From assembly GCA_023248835.1 (NCBI GenBank), contig JAHFDU010000096.1:1-11606 (forward strand): DNA of 11,606 nt. The letters run 5' to 3'. The notes beneath the pieces are model-generated. The model worked only from the letters and a program-made list of their open reading frames with translations. It had not been told where the DNA came from and ran no database searches. Shown here in pieces: positions 5,304 through 11,606 of the stretch; within the stretch, counting starts at the first letter, position 1, and every line of letters begins with the position of its first letter. The DNA is from Myxococcales bacterium. GTDB lineage: Bacteria; Myxococcota_A; Polyangia; Palsa-1104. The position numbers and the translations under genes are program-made.

Positions 5304-7909
5304 CGCACCGCATCGATATTGCCGCCGCCTCGACCGCGCTCGAAGGCAAAAGCGCGCTTGATATTCTGCGTTGGGCCGCCGATACGCTGGCGCCGCGCCT
5401 CACCTTCGCCACCGGCTTCGGTGCGGAAGGCTGCGCAGTCATCGATCTCATCGCTCGCCACCAACTACCCGTCGATCTGTTTACACTCGACACTGGCGTT
5501 CTGTTTCCTGAGACCTACGCGCTATGGCGCCGTCTCGAAGAGCATTACGGAATCACCATCCGCGCGGTCAAGCCAGCCCCGACACCACTGCGAATAATAG
5601 AGAAGCAAGCCGCGGTGTTTGGCCAGAAGACGTGGGAGCGGGATCCCGATCGCTGCTGCGATCTGCGCAAGGTCGAGCCGTTGCGGACGGAACTCGTGGG
5701 CTTTGACGCGTGGATCACCGCGATCCGCCGCGACCAAACACCCGATCGCAAAAGCGCACAGATGGTTGAGCGCGACTTGAAGTTCGGTTTGATCAAGATC
5801 AACCCGCTGGTGACGTGGACGGCCACGGATGTTTGGCGCCACTTGGCTACCCACGATGTTCCCTACAACCCGCTTCACGATCGAGGCTACCCATCGATCG
5901 GATGTGAGCCGTGCACCAGTCCGGTTGCCGTCGGTGAAGACCGGCGCGCCGGGCGTTGGCGCGGATCCAATAAAACAGAATGTGGCTTGCACTCGCTGCC
6001 ACTCTTAACCAACCCACCCAAGGAGATTGCCCAAATGTCTACTGTCGTCACTACTACACTGGTCACGCCACATGGCGGCACACTCGTCGATCGTTTCATC
6101 GCCGCTGATCGCGTCGCTGCTTTCACCAAACACGCTGGCAGTCTTGCACGGATTACGCTCGATGCGCGCGAGCTCGCCGATCTTGAGTTGATTGCCAGCG
6201 GCGCTGCCAGTCCACTGATTGGCTTTGTCGGGCGCGCCGATTACGCATCGATCCTGGCCCACACGCGGCTTCAAAGCGGCGCGGTGTGGCCGTTTCCGTT
6301 GACCATCGCGGTCGACGACCAGACCCGCGCGCAGCTCTCGCTCGGCACCGAGGCTGCACTATACGACAGCGACGGTCGACTGTTGGGCGTGCTCAAAATT
6401 GGCGACATCTTCAATCGCGATCTCGCAAGCGAGCTCCAGGCGGTATACGGCACCGACGACGACAACCACCCTGGCGTTGCCTATACCAAGTCGCGCCCGA
6501 CTACACTTATCGGCGGCGAAGTGGAGGTTTTGCCGCTGCCGGACAATCTGCCATTTGCGAAATACCGGCTGACGCCGCGACAGCTGCGCGCCGAGATCGA
6601 GAGGCGCGGCTGGAAGCGAATCGCTGGCTTTCAGACCCGCAATCCAATTCACCGCGCTCACGAGCACCTCACCAAGCTTGCGCTTGAAGTCACCGACGGA
6701 ATCGTCATCCACCCTCTGGTGGGCGAGACCAAAAACGACGACGTTCCAGCGGCGATACGTTTTGAAACCTACCAAGCGCTGATCGCAAAGTACTACCCGC
6801 CAGCGCGGACGATTCTCGCCGCATTCCCAGCGGCAATGCGCTACGCCGGCCCCAAAGAGGCGCTGTTCCATGCCTTGGTGCGGAAGAACTACGGCATCAC
6901 CGACTTGATCGTCGGGCGCGACCACGCCGGCGTCGGCAACACCTACGCGCCGCTCGAGGCGCAACAGATCTTCGACAATTTTCCGCCGCACGAAATCGGG
7001 GTAGCACCGCTCAAGTTTGAACCGACTTTTTTTTGTCAGGCCTGCGACAACCTCGCTTCGGCGCGTACCTGTCCGCACGACAAAGCGCAACGCCTCGAGC
7101 TCAGCGGTTCGAAGCTGCGTGAGATCCTCAAGACCGGGGGCGATCTGCCCAAACAGTTCTCGCGACCAGAGATCGCTGAGATCCTGCGCGCCTACTATCA
7201 GAAGGACGCCGAGGTCACCACCGCTGCAGCGCCCTTAGACCCTTCGACACGCTCAGGGCTCAGGACAAGCGGCAATCAGCCCCCGCTCATGATGAGCGAA
7301 GTCGAAGCACAGACGGGCTTCATTCTCTGGTTCACCGGACTCTCTGGCGCTGGCAAATCGACCCTGGCGAGTGCGCTCGCAGAGTCTCTGCAAGGTCAGC
7401 GCAATCTCGAAATTCTCGACGGTGACGAGGTGCGTACTCATCTGTCAAAGGGGCTTGGTTTTTCGAAAGAAGACCGCGACACCAACATCCATCGCATCGG
7501 CTTTGTCGCACGAACTCTCGCCCAGCACGGGGTCGGTGTAGTGACCGCAGCGATTTCGCCCTACGCCGAAACGCGTCAGCAAGTGCGCGGGCTCGCTGAG
7601 TCGCGCGGCATCGCTTTCATCGAGGTGTTTGCCAACGCCAAGCTCGACTCACTGGTCGCCCGCGACGTCAAGGGTCTGTACAAGAAAGCGATCGCTGGCG
7701 AGGTCAAACATTTTACCGGAGTCAGCGATCCCTACGAGCCACCGGCAGCACCCGATGTCGAAGTGCACACCGATGCCGAATCAATCGACGAGAGTTTAGC
7801 CAAAATCGTCGCGGTGCTGCGCAGTCGCGGATTGGTACCGGCAGCAAAGGTTATTCCGCGCAGCAACGGTTCGAGTGCAAAGGCCCACTCTCCTCAGGTA
7901 CAGCCATGA
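5300..7909 (+). CDS. fused APS/PAPS reductase - ATP sulfurylase - APS kinase (CysH-Sat-CysC)
   Basis: An 869-residue cytoplasmic protein with three enzymes in series. Residues 1-231 are CysH: the nucleotide-binding TFATGFGAEG, Cys pairs C119-C120 and C202-x2-C205 that bind a [4Fe-4S] cluster, and the catalytic ECGLH with Cys228. The cluster points to an APS-type or dual-specificity reductase. Residues 246-635 are homo-oligomeric ATP sulfurylase: QTRNPIHRAH (445-454), GRDHAG (539-544), and a likely zinc site C579-x2-C582-x8-C591-x-H593. Residues 664-855 are APS kinase: P-loop GLSGAGKS (680-687), ISPYAETR and the DVKGLYKKA segment. Sat-CysC fusions are well known; CysH joined in front is not an order I recall in bacteria. 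CysH normally ends near ECGLH, and the 14 residues after it translate an apparent intergenic region with its own ribosome binding site, so Sat-CysC may also be made separately. The gene overlaps both neighbours by 4 nt. Confidence 0.9.
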   Translation: MTHRIDIAAASTALEGKSALDILRWAADTLAPRLTFATGFGAEGCAVIDLIARHQLPVDLFTLDTGVLFPETYALWRRLEEHYGITIRAVKPAPTPLRIIEKQAAVFGQKTWERDPDRCCDLRKVEPLRTELVGFDAWITAIRRDQTPDRKSAQMVERDLKFGLIKINPLVTWTATDVWRHLATHDVPYNPLHDRGYPSIGCEPCTSPVAVGEDRRAGRWRGSNKTECGLHSLPLLTNPPKEIAQMSTVVTTTLVTPHGGTLVDRFIAADRVAAFTKHAGSLARITLDARELADLELIASGAASPLIGFVGRADYASILAHTRLQSGAVWPFPLTIAVDDQTRAQLSLGTEAALYDSDGRLLGVLKIGDIFNRDLASELQAVYGTDDDNHPGVAYTKSRPTTLIGGEVEVLPLPDNLPFAKYRLTPRQLRAEIERRGWKRIAGFQTRNPIHRAHEHLTKLALEVTDGIVIHPLVGETKNDDVPAAIRFETYQALIAKYYPPARTILAAFPAAMRYAGPKEALFHALVRKNYGITDLIVGRDHAGVGNTYAPLEAQQIFDNFPPHEIGVAPLKFEPTFFCQACDNLASARTCPHDKAQRLELSGSKLREILKTGGDLPKQFSRPEIAEILRAYYQKDAEVTTAAAPLDPSTRSGLRTSGNQPPLMMSEVEAQTGFILWFTGLSGAGKSTLASALAESLQGQRNLEILDGDEVRTHLSKGLGFSKEDRDTNIHRIGFVARTLAQHGVGVVTAAISPYAETRQQVRGLAESRGIAFIEVFANAKLDSLVARDVKGLYKKAIAGEVKHFTGVSDPYEPPAAPDVEVHTDAESIDESLAKIVAVLRSRGLVPAAKVIPRSNGSSAKAHSPQVQP
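6020..6037 (+). promoter_or_regulatory. internal Shine-Dalgarno and start for Sat-CysC
   Basis: AAGGAG (6020-6025) stands 9 bases before ATG (6035-6037), codon 246 of the long frame. That codon opens MSTVVTTTLVTPHGG, a natural N-terminus for ATP sulfurylase. It would allow a separate 624-residue Sat-CysC protein to be made from the same message. A TAA at 6006-6008 is out of frame by one base with CysH. Confidence 0.6.
7240..7272. repeat. dispersed-repeat-like sequence inside the Sat-CysC linker
   Basis: CCCTTCGACACGCTCAGGG (7240-7258) followed by CTCAGGACAAGCGG (7259-7272) matches, from memory, a short repeat found scattered between genes in many GC-rich bacteria (core CCTTCGAC-N2-GCTCAGG). 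Here it is translated as PSTRSGLRTSG, a peptide often seen where this repeat falls in coding DNA. It sits exactly between the Sat and CysC domains and keeps the frame open. I see no second copy in the window. Confidence 0.6.
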
Positions 7910-8481
7910 GCTCGACCCTGTACCCGGTTTTTCTCAAACTCGTCGGCCTCCCGGTAGTGGTGGTGGGTGGCGGAAAAGTTGCCGCAAGCAAAGTCGATGG
8001 CTTGATCGACGCCGGTGCACGCGTAACCGTGGTGGCCCCGAAGATTTGCGCAGCTATCCGTGCGCGCCCGAGCGTGATTTTGATCGAGCGCGAGTTCGTA
8101 GCATCTGATCTCGACGCCGCGCACTGGGTGGTCGCCGCTGCTACCGCAGCAGTGAATCGCGCCGTCGCGGCTGCCGCCGCCGCCCGCTTGTTGTTCGTCA
8201 ATGCCGTAGACGATCCCGAGTCGGCGAGCGCGTATCTCGGCGGTGTTGTCCGCCGCGGCGGCGTCACCATCGCAATTTCAACCACCGGCCATGCGCCGGC
8301 ACTGGCGGGTCTGTTGCGCGAAGCACTTGAGGCGGTGCTACCGGACGATCTCGATCGATGGACAGAGGTGGCGCGCCGCGCTCGTGACGCCTGGAGAGCC
8401 AAAGCGATTCCGATCGCCGAACGCCGCCCGCTTTTATTTCGCGCGCTGGCTGAGATCTACACATCGCGCGGTGCGACGTGA
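7906..8481 (+). CDS. precorrin-2 dehydrogenase / sirohydrochlorin ferrochelatase (CysG N-terminal type)
   Basis: A 191-residue cytoplasmic enzyme of siroheme synthesis. It oxidises precorrin-2 to sirohydrochlorin with NAD and then inserts iron, the last two steps. Residues 1-110 form a Rossmann fold: LPVVVVGGGKVAASKVDGLIDAGARVTVVAP holds the Gly-rich NAD loop and ends in the usual VAP. VNAVDDPE follows, with D102/D103 at the place of the catalytic Asp of the family. The helical part has GGVTIAISTTGHAPALAGLLRE, a hallmark of the CysG/Met8p family, and a C-terminal dimerisation region. The methyltransferase half of E. coli CysG is absent here but is encoded by the next gene, so the pair equals a split CysG. 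The start overlaps the preceding stop (ATGA) and its own stop overlaps the next start (GTGA). Its product serves the sulfite reductase at the end of the operon. Confidence 0.92.
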   Translation: MSSTLYPVFLKLVGLPVVVVGGGKVAASKVDGLIDAGARVTVVAPKICAAIRARPSVILIEREFVASDLDAAHWVVAAATAAVNRAVAAAAAARLLFVNAVDDPESASAYLGGVVRRGGVTIAISTTGHAPALAGLLREALEAVLPDDLDRWTEVARRARDAWRAKAIPIAERRPLLFRALAEIYTSRGAT

Positions 8482-9458
8482 ACGGCTTTGTAAGCATCGT
8501 TGGTGCCGGACCGGGTGACCCCGAACTTTTGACCTTGCGCGCGCTGCGTTGCCTGCGCCAGGCCGACTTGGTTTTGACCGACGCACTGGTGCCGGCAAAA
8601 ATTGTCGAGTTGGCATCGCGGGCAAAACGCTTCTTCGTCGGCAAGCGCTCGGGGCGCCCATCCATCGCTCAGGAAACGATCCACAAGCTCATGATTCGCG
8701 CCGCGCGGCGCGGTGAGCGCGTTGTCCGTCTCAAGTGTGGCGATCCGTTTGTATTCGGGCGCGGCGGAGAAGAAGCGATCGCATTACACCAAGCCGGCGT
8801 ACCCTTCGAAATCGTTCTTGGTGTGTCGAGCGCTATTGCTGCGCCGGCGCTCGCGGGCATCCCGGTGACGCACCGTGGTCTCGCTTCCGGTTTCGCCGTT
8901 CTCAGTGGCCACACGCCGTTGGCCTATCAGGCGATTCTCGACGGCATCGCTCCGGGCGCATTGACGCTGGTCTTCATGATGGGTCTCTCAGAACGCGCCG
9001 CGATCGCAAAATTCCTCCTCGCCAAGAATTGGCCGAGCACGACGCCGGCTGCGATCATCTTGGGCGCGTCGCACCCTGACGCCGCGACCTGGATCGGCAC
9101 CATCGCTGCGCTTGCGACGGTGGCCATCGACACCGAACTTCCCGGGGTGATCGTGATCGGTGCCGTGGTTTCGCTGTCGGAAACAATCCAAGCTGCATTG
9201 CCGACGTTGTCTCATCGCACCGCAGCGCGGCATAGCCGCAACCAAATTGTAAAGCCGCTTTGCACGAGGCCGCGCTGTCGATCCCACGGGGCGTGCCGCC
9301 CCGCCCCGTCGGCAAAGCCGTCGGGGTCCCCACCCCTGCTTACGGCGCGACTCCGCGCCGACGGCGCCTTTGGCGCCTTGAAAATACTCAGCGGCGTTAG
9401 AAAATCTTCGCGCGCCGCAACGAATTTCGGAAGTAGTAGATCAGTGGGGAACCCATGA
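8478..9458 (+). CDS. cobA: uroporphyrinogen-III C-methyltransferase with an aberrant C-terminal tail
   Basis: SUMT transfers two methyl groups from S-adenosylmethionine to uroporphyrinogen III, giving precorrin-2 for siroheme. Residues 1-242 are a complete SUMT: VGAGPGDPELLTLRALR (the SAM loop), VRLKCGDPFVFGRGGEE, and GIPVTHRG, ending near VVSLSETIQAALP where other SUMTs end. The start is GTG at 8478, overlapping the previous stop (GTGA). The remaining 84 residues are rich in Arg, Ser, Ala and Pro and resemble no part of the family. They come from DNA packed with short hairpins (9287-9418), so the tail is probably read-through of intergenic repeat DNA after the original stop was lost, or a frame error. 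The frame nevertheless ends in a 4-nt overlap (ATGA) with the sulfite reductase gene. It works with the preceding gene as a split CysG. Confidence 0.9.
   Translation: MNGFVSIVGAGPGDPELLTLRALRCLRQADLVLTDALVPAKIVELASRAKRFFVGKRSGRPSIAQETIHKLMIRAARRGERVVRLKCGDPFVFGRGGEEAIALHQAGVPFEIVLGVSSAIAAPALAGIPVTHRGLASGFAVLSGHTPLAYQAILDGIAPGALTLVFMMGLSERAAIAKFLLAKNWPSTTPAAIILGASHPDAATWIGTIAALATVAIDTELPGVIVIGAVVSLSETIQAALPTLSHRTAARHSRNQIVKPLCTRPRCRSHGACRPAPSAKPSGSPPLLTARLRADGAFGALKILSGVRKSSRAATNFGSSRSVGNP
9287..9418 (+). repeat. cluster of five short hairpins (candidate palindromic element)
   Basis: Five inverted repeats follow one another: CGGGGCG/CGCCCCG with a 3-nt loop (9287-9303); CCCCGTCGGC/GCCGTCGGGG with loop AAA and one mismatch (9304-9326); CGGCGCG/CGCGCCG with loop ACTC (9343-9360); GGCGCC/GGCGCC with loop TTT (9363-9377); and GCGGCG/CGCCGC 16 bases apart (9391-9418). 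Such a run is unlikely by chance even in GC-rich DNA and looks like a mobile or dispersed palindromic intergenic element, or a structured mRNA segment between the methyltransferase and the reductase. Confidence 0.6.
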
Positions 9459-11200
9459 GCGCCATTGAACAGCCCCACAACACCCTCGGCTCTGGGCGTC
9501 TCGGCTTCTCGTCCGAAGCCGACCTCGATCTTTTCGTCACCAAGCTCGACTCATTTGAAAAGGGCGAACTGTCGTCGGACGACTGGCGTTCGTTTCGCCT
9601 GCTCAATGGTGTGTACGGCCAGCGCCAAGATGGCGTGATGATGATTCGTGCAAAAATCCCGGGCGGCATTCTTACGCCACCGCAACTCGAAGCGCTCGCC
9701 GACGTCGCCGAAAAATGGACACTTGGCAAAAAGGGCCATTTCACCACTCGTCAGAACATGCAGTTTCACTTCGTTCAGGCGGCCGACGTCGAAAGCGCGC
9801 TGCGTCGTCTCGCCGAGACTGGCATCACCACCAAGGAGGCCTGCGGCCACTCGGTGCGCAACTGGACGTGCTGCCCATTTGCCGGCGTCGCTGAGGGCGA
9901 ACCGTTCGATGTCACACCGTATGTCGAAGCGCTGGCGCGCCACCTTTTGCGCGGACCGTACTCCTCGACGCTGCCGCGCAAACTCAAACCATCGATCGGA
10001 GGCTGCTGCGGCACCGATTGTTCGCAGGCGTTCATCAATGACCTCGGCTTTTTGGCGCGTCTGCGAGAGGGAAAAATCGGTTTTCAGGTACTCGCCGGTG
10101 GCGGTTTGTCGACGCTGCGCCGCAGCGCGCTGGTGGTAGAAGAATTCATTCCCGCCACCGAAGTGCTCGAAGCCGCCGACGCTGTGGTGCGCGTTTTTCA
10201 CCGCATCGGCAACCGCGACAACAAAGCCAAGGCACGCCTCAAATGGGCGATCGACAAAATCGGCGCGGCTGCCTTCCTTGACGCGTACTTCGCCGAGCGT
10301 GCTCTGATTAAGAAGGAGGGCGGCGTGCCGTTGGTGTTGCCGGCGCAACCGGAACCGCCGGTGCTCAGCGCCGGTTTGCCGCAGTTGATTTCGCGGCTCG
10401 AGAATTACCCAGCGTGGGCGAAGGATTCGGTCCGCCCGCAGAAGCAGGCCGGTTTTTCGTCGGTGACGATCCGTCTCGTTCTCGGCGATATTTCGGTGTC
10501 GCAGTTGCGCGCGCTCGCGCATCTAGCCGCCGCATTTGGCGAGAGCGAACTGCGCGCCACCAACGAGCAAAACGTGCTGCTTCGCTACGTGCCGTCGTGG
10601 AAGCTGGCACTGCTACACCAAGAGCTGGTCGCGATCGGGCTTGCCAAGTCCGGTGCCAAAACACTCGCCGATGTCACCAGTTGCCCCGGCACCGCGAGCT
10701 GCAAACTCGCCGTCACCGCGTCGCGCGGCCTCGCCTCGCTGCTTACTGATGCGATCGAGGCGCGCCCCGATCTGGTCGCGGCGGCGCCCGAGCTCAATGT
10801 CAAAATCAGCGGCTGCCCACACGGCTGCGGACAGCACTACATCGCGGGCATCGGCTTTCAGGGCGGCATGCGCAAAGTCAAAGGCCGCGCTGTGCCGCAG
10901 TACCTGGTCTACCTCGGCGGCGGCATTCGCTCAGATGGCGCCGACTTCGGACGTCTGGTCGCCAAGGTTCCAGCGCGCCGCGCCCCGCAAGCTCTCATTC
11001 GTCTGCTCGAACTCTACGTCGCTGAAGGCAGAGGTCGCGGCCCTGTTTTTTGGAAAGAAATTTCCGTTGACCCTGTCAAATCCCTGCTCGTCGATCTAAC
11101 CGAGCTTTCGGAGATCGATGCCATCGCCGAAGACTTCATCGATCTCGGTGAAACCCAAGCCTTCGAGCTCATGCAAGCCGAAGGCGAGTGCTCGGCCTGA
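9455..11200 (+). CDS. siroheme/[4Fe-4S] assimilatory sulfite reductase, ferredoxin-type hemoprotein
   Basis: A 581-residue cytoplasmic enzyme that reduces sulfite to sulfide with six electrons. It shows the tandem sulfite/nitrite reductase layout. N-terminal ferredoxin-like half: DGVMMIRAKIPGG, then FTTRQNMQFHFV (R99 to H105) in the substrate/siroheme region, and an unusual double-Cys NWTCCPFAG. C-terminal half: cluster ligands C410-x5-C416 (TSCPGTASCKLA) and C454-x3-C458 (SGCPHGCGQHY), where the last Cys bridges to siroheme. The length fits one-chain ferredoxin-dependent enzymes; no CysJ-type flavoprotein is encoded nearby, so the electron donor is elsewhere. The family also includes nitrite reductases, but the operon with CysH-Sat-CysC argues for sulfite. 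The ATG at 9455 has GGGGA four bases upstream and overlaps the previous stop by 4 nt. It is the last gene of the operon. Confidence 0.92.
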   Translation: MSAIEQPHNTLGSGRLGFSSEADLDLFVTKLDSFEKGELSSDDWRSFRLLNGVYGQRQDGVMMIRAKIPGGILTPPQLEALADVAEKWTLGKKGHFTTRQNMQFHFVQAADVESALRRLAETGITTKEACGHSVRNWTCCPFAGVAEGEPFDVTPYVEALARHLLRGPYSSTLPRKLKPSIGGCCGTDCSQAFINDLGFLARLREGKIGFQVLAGGGLSTLRRSALVVEEFIPATEVLEAADAVVRVFHRIGNRDNKAKARLKWAIDKIGAAAFLDAYFAERALIKKEGGVPLVLPAQPEPPVLSAGLPQLISRLENYPAWAKDSVRPQKQAGFSSVTIRLVLGDISVSQLRALAHLAAAFGESELRATNEQNVLLRYVPSWKLALLHQELVAIGLAKSGAKTLADVTSCPGTASCKLAVTASRGLASLLTDAIEARPDLVAAAPELNVKISGCPHGCGQHYIAGIGFQGGMRKVKGRAVPQYLVYLGGGIRSDGADFGRLVAKVPARRAPQALIRLLELYVAEGRGRGPVFWKEISVDPVKSLLVDLTELSEIDAIAEDFIDLGETQAFELMQAEGECSA

Positions 11201-11256
11201 CGCGGAAACGATCCATTCACAGATCGAACAAGATCATTCACTGGCACTGGGAAGAA
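11201..11256. other. short intergenic gap between convergent genes
   Basis: Between the end of the sulfite reductase and the convergent right-edge gene. It contains an imperfect direct repeat, GATCCATTCAC (11210-11220) and GATCATTCAC (11232-11241), of unknown meaning. No clear terminator for the rightward operon stands here apart from the hairpin beginning at 11257. Confidence 0.35.
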
Positions 11257-11274
11257 ATCGCTACCAATAGCGAT
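11257..11274 (-). terminator. terminator-like hairpin over the stop codon of the right-edge gene
   Basis: ATCGCTA (11257-11263) and TAGCGAT (11268-11274) are exact 7-bp arms around a 4-nt loop. Reading leftward, the hairpin is followed by TTCTTCCC, a modest T-rich tract, so it could end transcription of the minus-strand gene. The stop codon of that gene (11261-11263) lies in the second arm. The stem is short and AT-containing, so strength is doubtful; it could also slow rightward read-through from the operon. Confidence 0.4.
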
Positions 11275-11606
11275 AATACTGTAGCGTCCAGAGGGTGGTG
11301 CGCGTACCGCTTTGTCGCGCCAGCTGAACCTCGGCATTGAGTTTGATCCAGTGCAAATTGGCACCGCCAACATCGTTGGAAAAATACCAAGTCGTCTCAG
11401 CAAGTAAGGAGGCTTCGACCGCGTTGAGCGCGTCGTCGCGCGAGCCTTCAAAAAACCAACGAAATTGGGTCGAGAAACCCAAACGTCGGCTGGCGTGCAA
11501 ATAGTCAATTTGATGCAGCTGAGTCAGCACCAGTTGCGGAAAGTCCTTGCCGCCGCTCAGTTCGGTTGTCCAGGTGAGCGATCCACTCGGTATCACCCGA
11601 CGCACA
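11261..11606 (-). CDS. C-terminal part of a probable outer-membrane beta-barrel protein (partial)
   Basis: The last 114 or so residues of a protein whose start lies beyond the right edge; the frame is still open there, and the GTG at 11605 need not be a start. The sequence alternates hydrophobic and polar residues in strand-length runs (LTWTTELSGG, TQFRWFFEGS, HWIKLNAEVQLARQ, TRTTLWTLQYYRYW) and ends in a C-terminal Trp, as outer-membrane barrels often do for recognition by the BAM machinery. I do not recognise a specific family. It converges on the sulfur operon and probably has nothing to do with it. Confidence 0.55.
   Translation of the reverse strand, partial: VRRVIPSGSLTWTTELSGGKDFPQLVLTQLHQIDYLHASRRLGFSTQFRWFFEGSRDDALNAVEASLLAETTWYFSNDVGGANLHWIKLNAEVQLARQSGTRTTLWTLQYYRYW

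Noticed and set aside
6359..7090. Long minus-strand open frame opposite ATP sulfurylase
   Set aside because: It is antisense to highly conserved Sat motifs, with no start signal and no family resemblance.
9551..10522. 323-codon minus-strand open frame opposite sulfite reductase
   Set aside because: It is antisense to a clearly conserved enzyme, rich in His/Arg/Gln as expected for a complement frame, and has no plausible ribosome binding site.
9455..11200. Assignment as assimilatory nitrite reductase
   Set aside because: The family includes both, but there is no nitrate gene here and the gene is coupled to sulfate activation and siroheme genes.

Overview
The window is a GC-rich (roughly 60% by eye) stretch of a Gram-negative bacterial chromosome with six complete protein genes on or around a sulfur-assimilation operon, plus flanking genes. 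A lipoprotein with a Cys lipobox, a likely outer-membrane beta-barrel and the mix of families suggest Myxococcota or a related former deltaproteobacterial lineage. That placement is inference from gene style only; no rRNA or marker gene is present.

Left part (1-3411): after about 200 bases with no supported gene, a POT-family peptide transporter is read leftward (202-2034). Diverging from it across a short AT-rich gap is a 420-residue secreted lipoprotein (2149-3411) carrying an HExxE...TDP signature that resembles the EXORDIUM/PHI-1 family. Neither has an evident link to sulfur metabolism.

Centre: an XRE-type regulator with a C-terminal cupin sensor (3440-4123, minus) diverges from the operon across a 223-bp intergenic region. 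That region holds a consensus TTGACA box pointing each way and an inverted repeat CCGTTA-N17-TAACGG. The regulator is the best local candidate for sulfur control.

Operon (4347-11200, plus): five reading frames, each overlapping the next by exactly 4 nt (ATGA, ATGA, GTGA, ATGA). In order they encode a TauE/SafE-type membrane permease, an 869-residue protein joining CysH, Sat and CysC in one frame, the precorrin-2 dehydrogenase/ferrochelatase of siroheme synthesis, uroporphyrinogen-III methyltransferase, and a siroheme/[4Fe-4S] sulfite reductase. Together these cover sulfate activation to APS/PAPS, reduction to sulfite, reduction of sulfite to sulfide, and manufacture of the siroheme that the last enzyme needs. 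The permease is well placed to move sulfate in or sulfite out.

The most notable points are the three-enzyme CysH-Sat-CysC reading frame, whose first junction keeps a strong ribosome binding site and lies one base out of frame from a TAA; a dispersed-repeat sequence used as the Sat-CysC linker; and a cluster of five short hairpins read through as an 84-residue basic tail on the methyltransferase. I see no CRISPR array, insertion sequence, tRNA, rRNA or defence system. The right edge (11261-11606, minus) is the C-terminal part of a probable outer-membrane beta-barrel protein, with a terminator-like hairpin over its stop codon.
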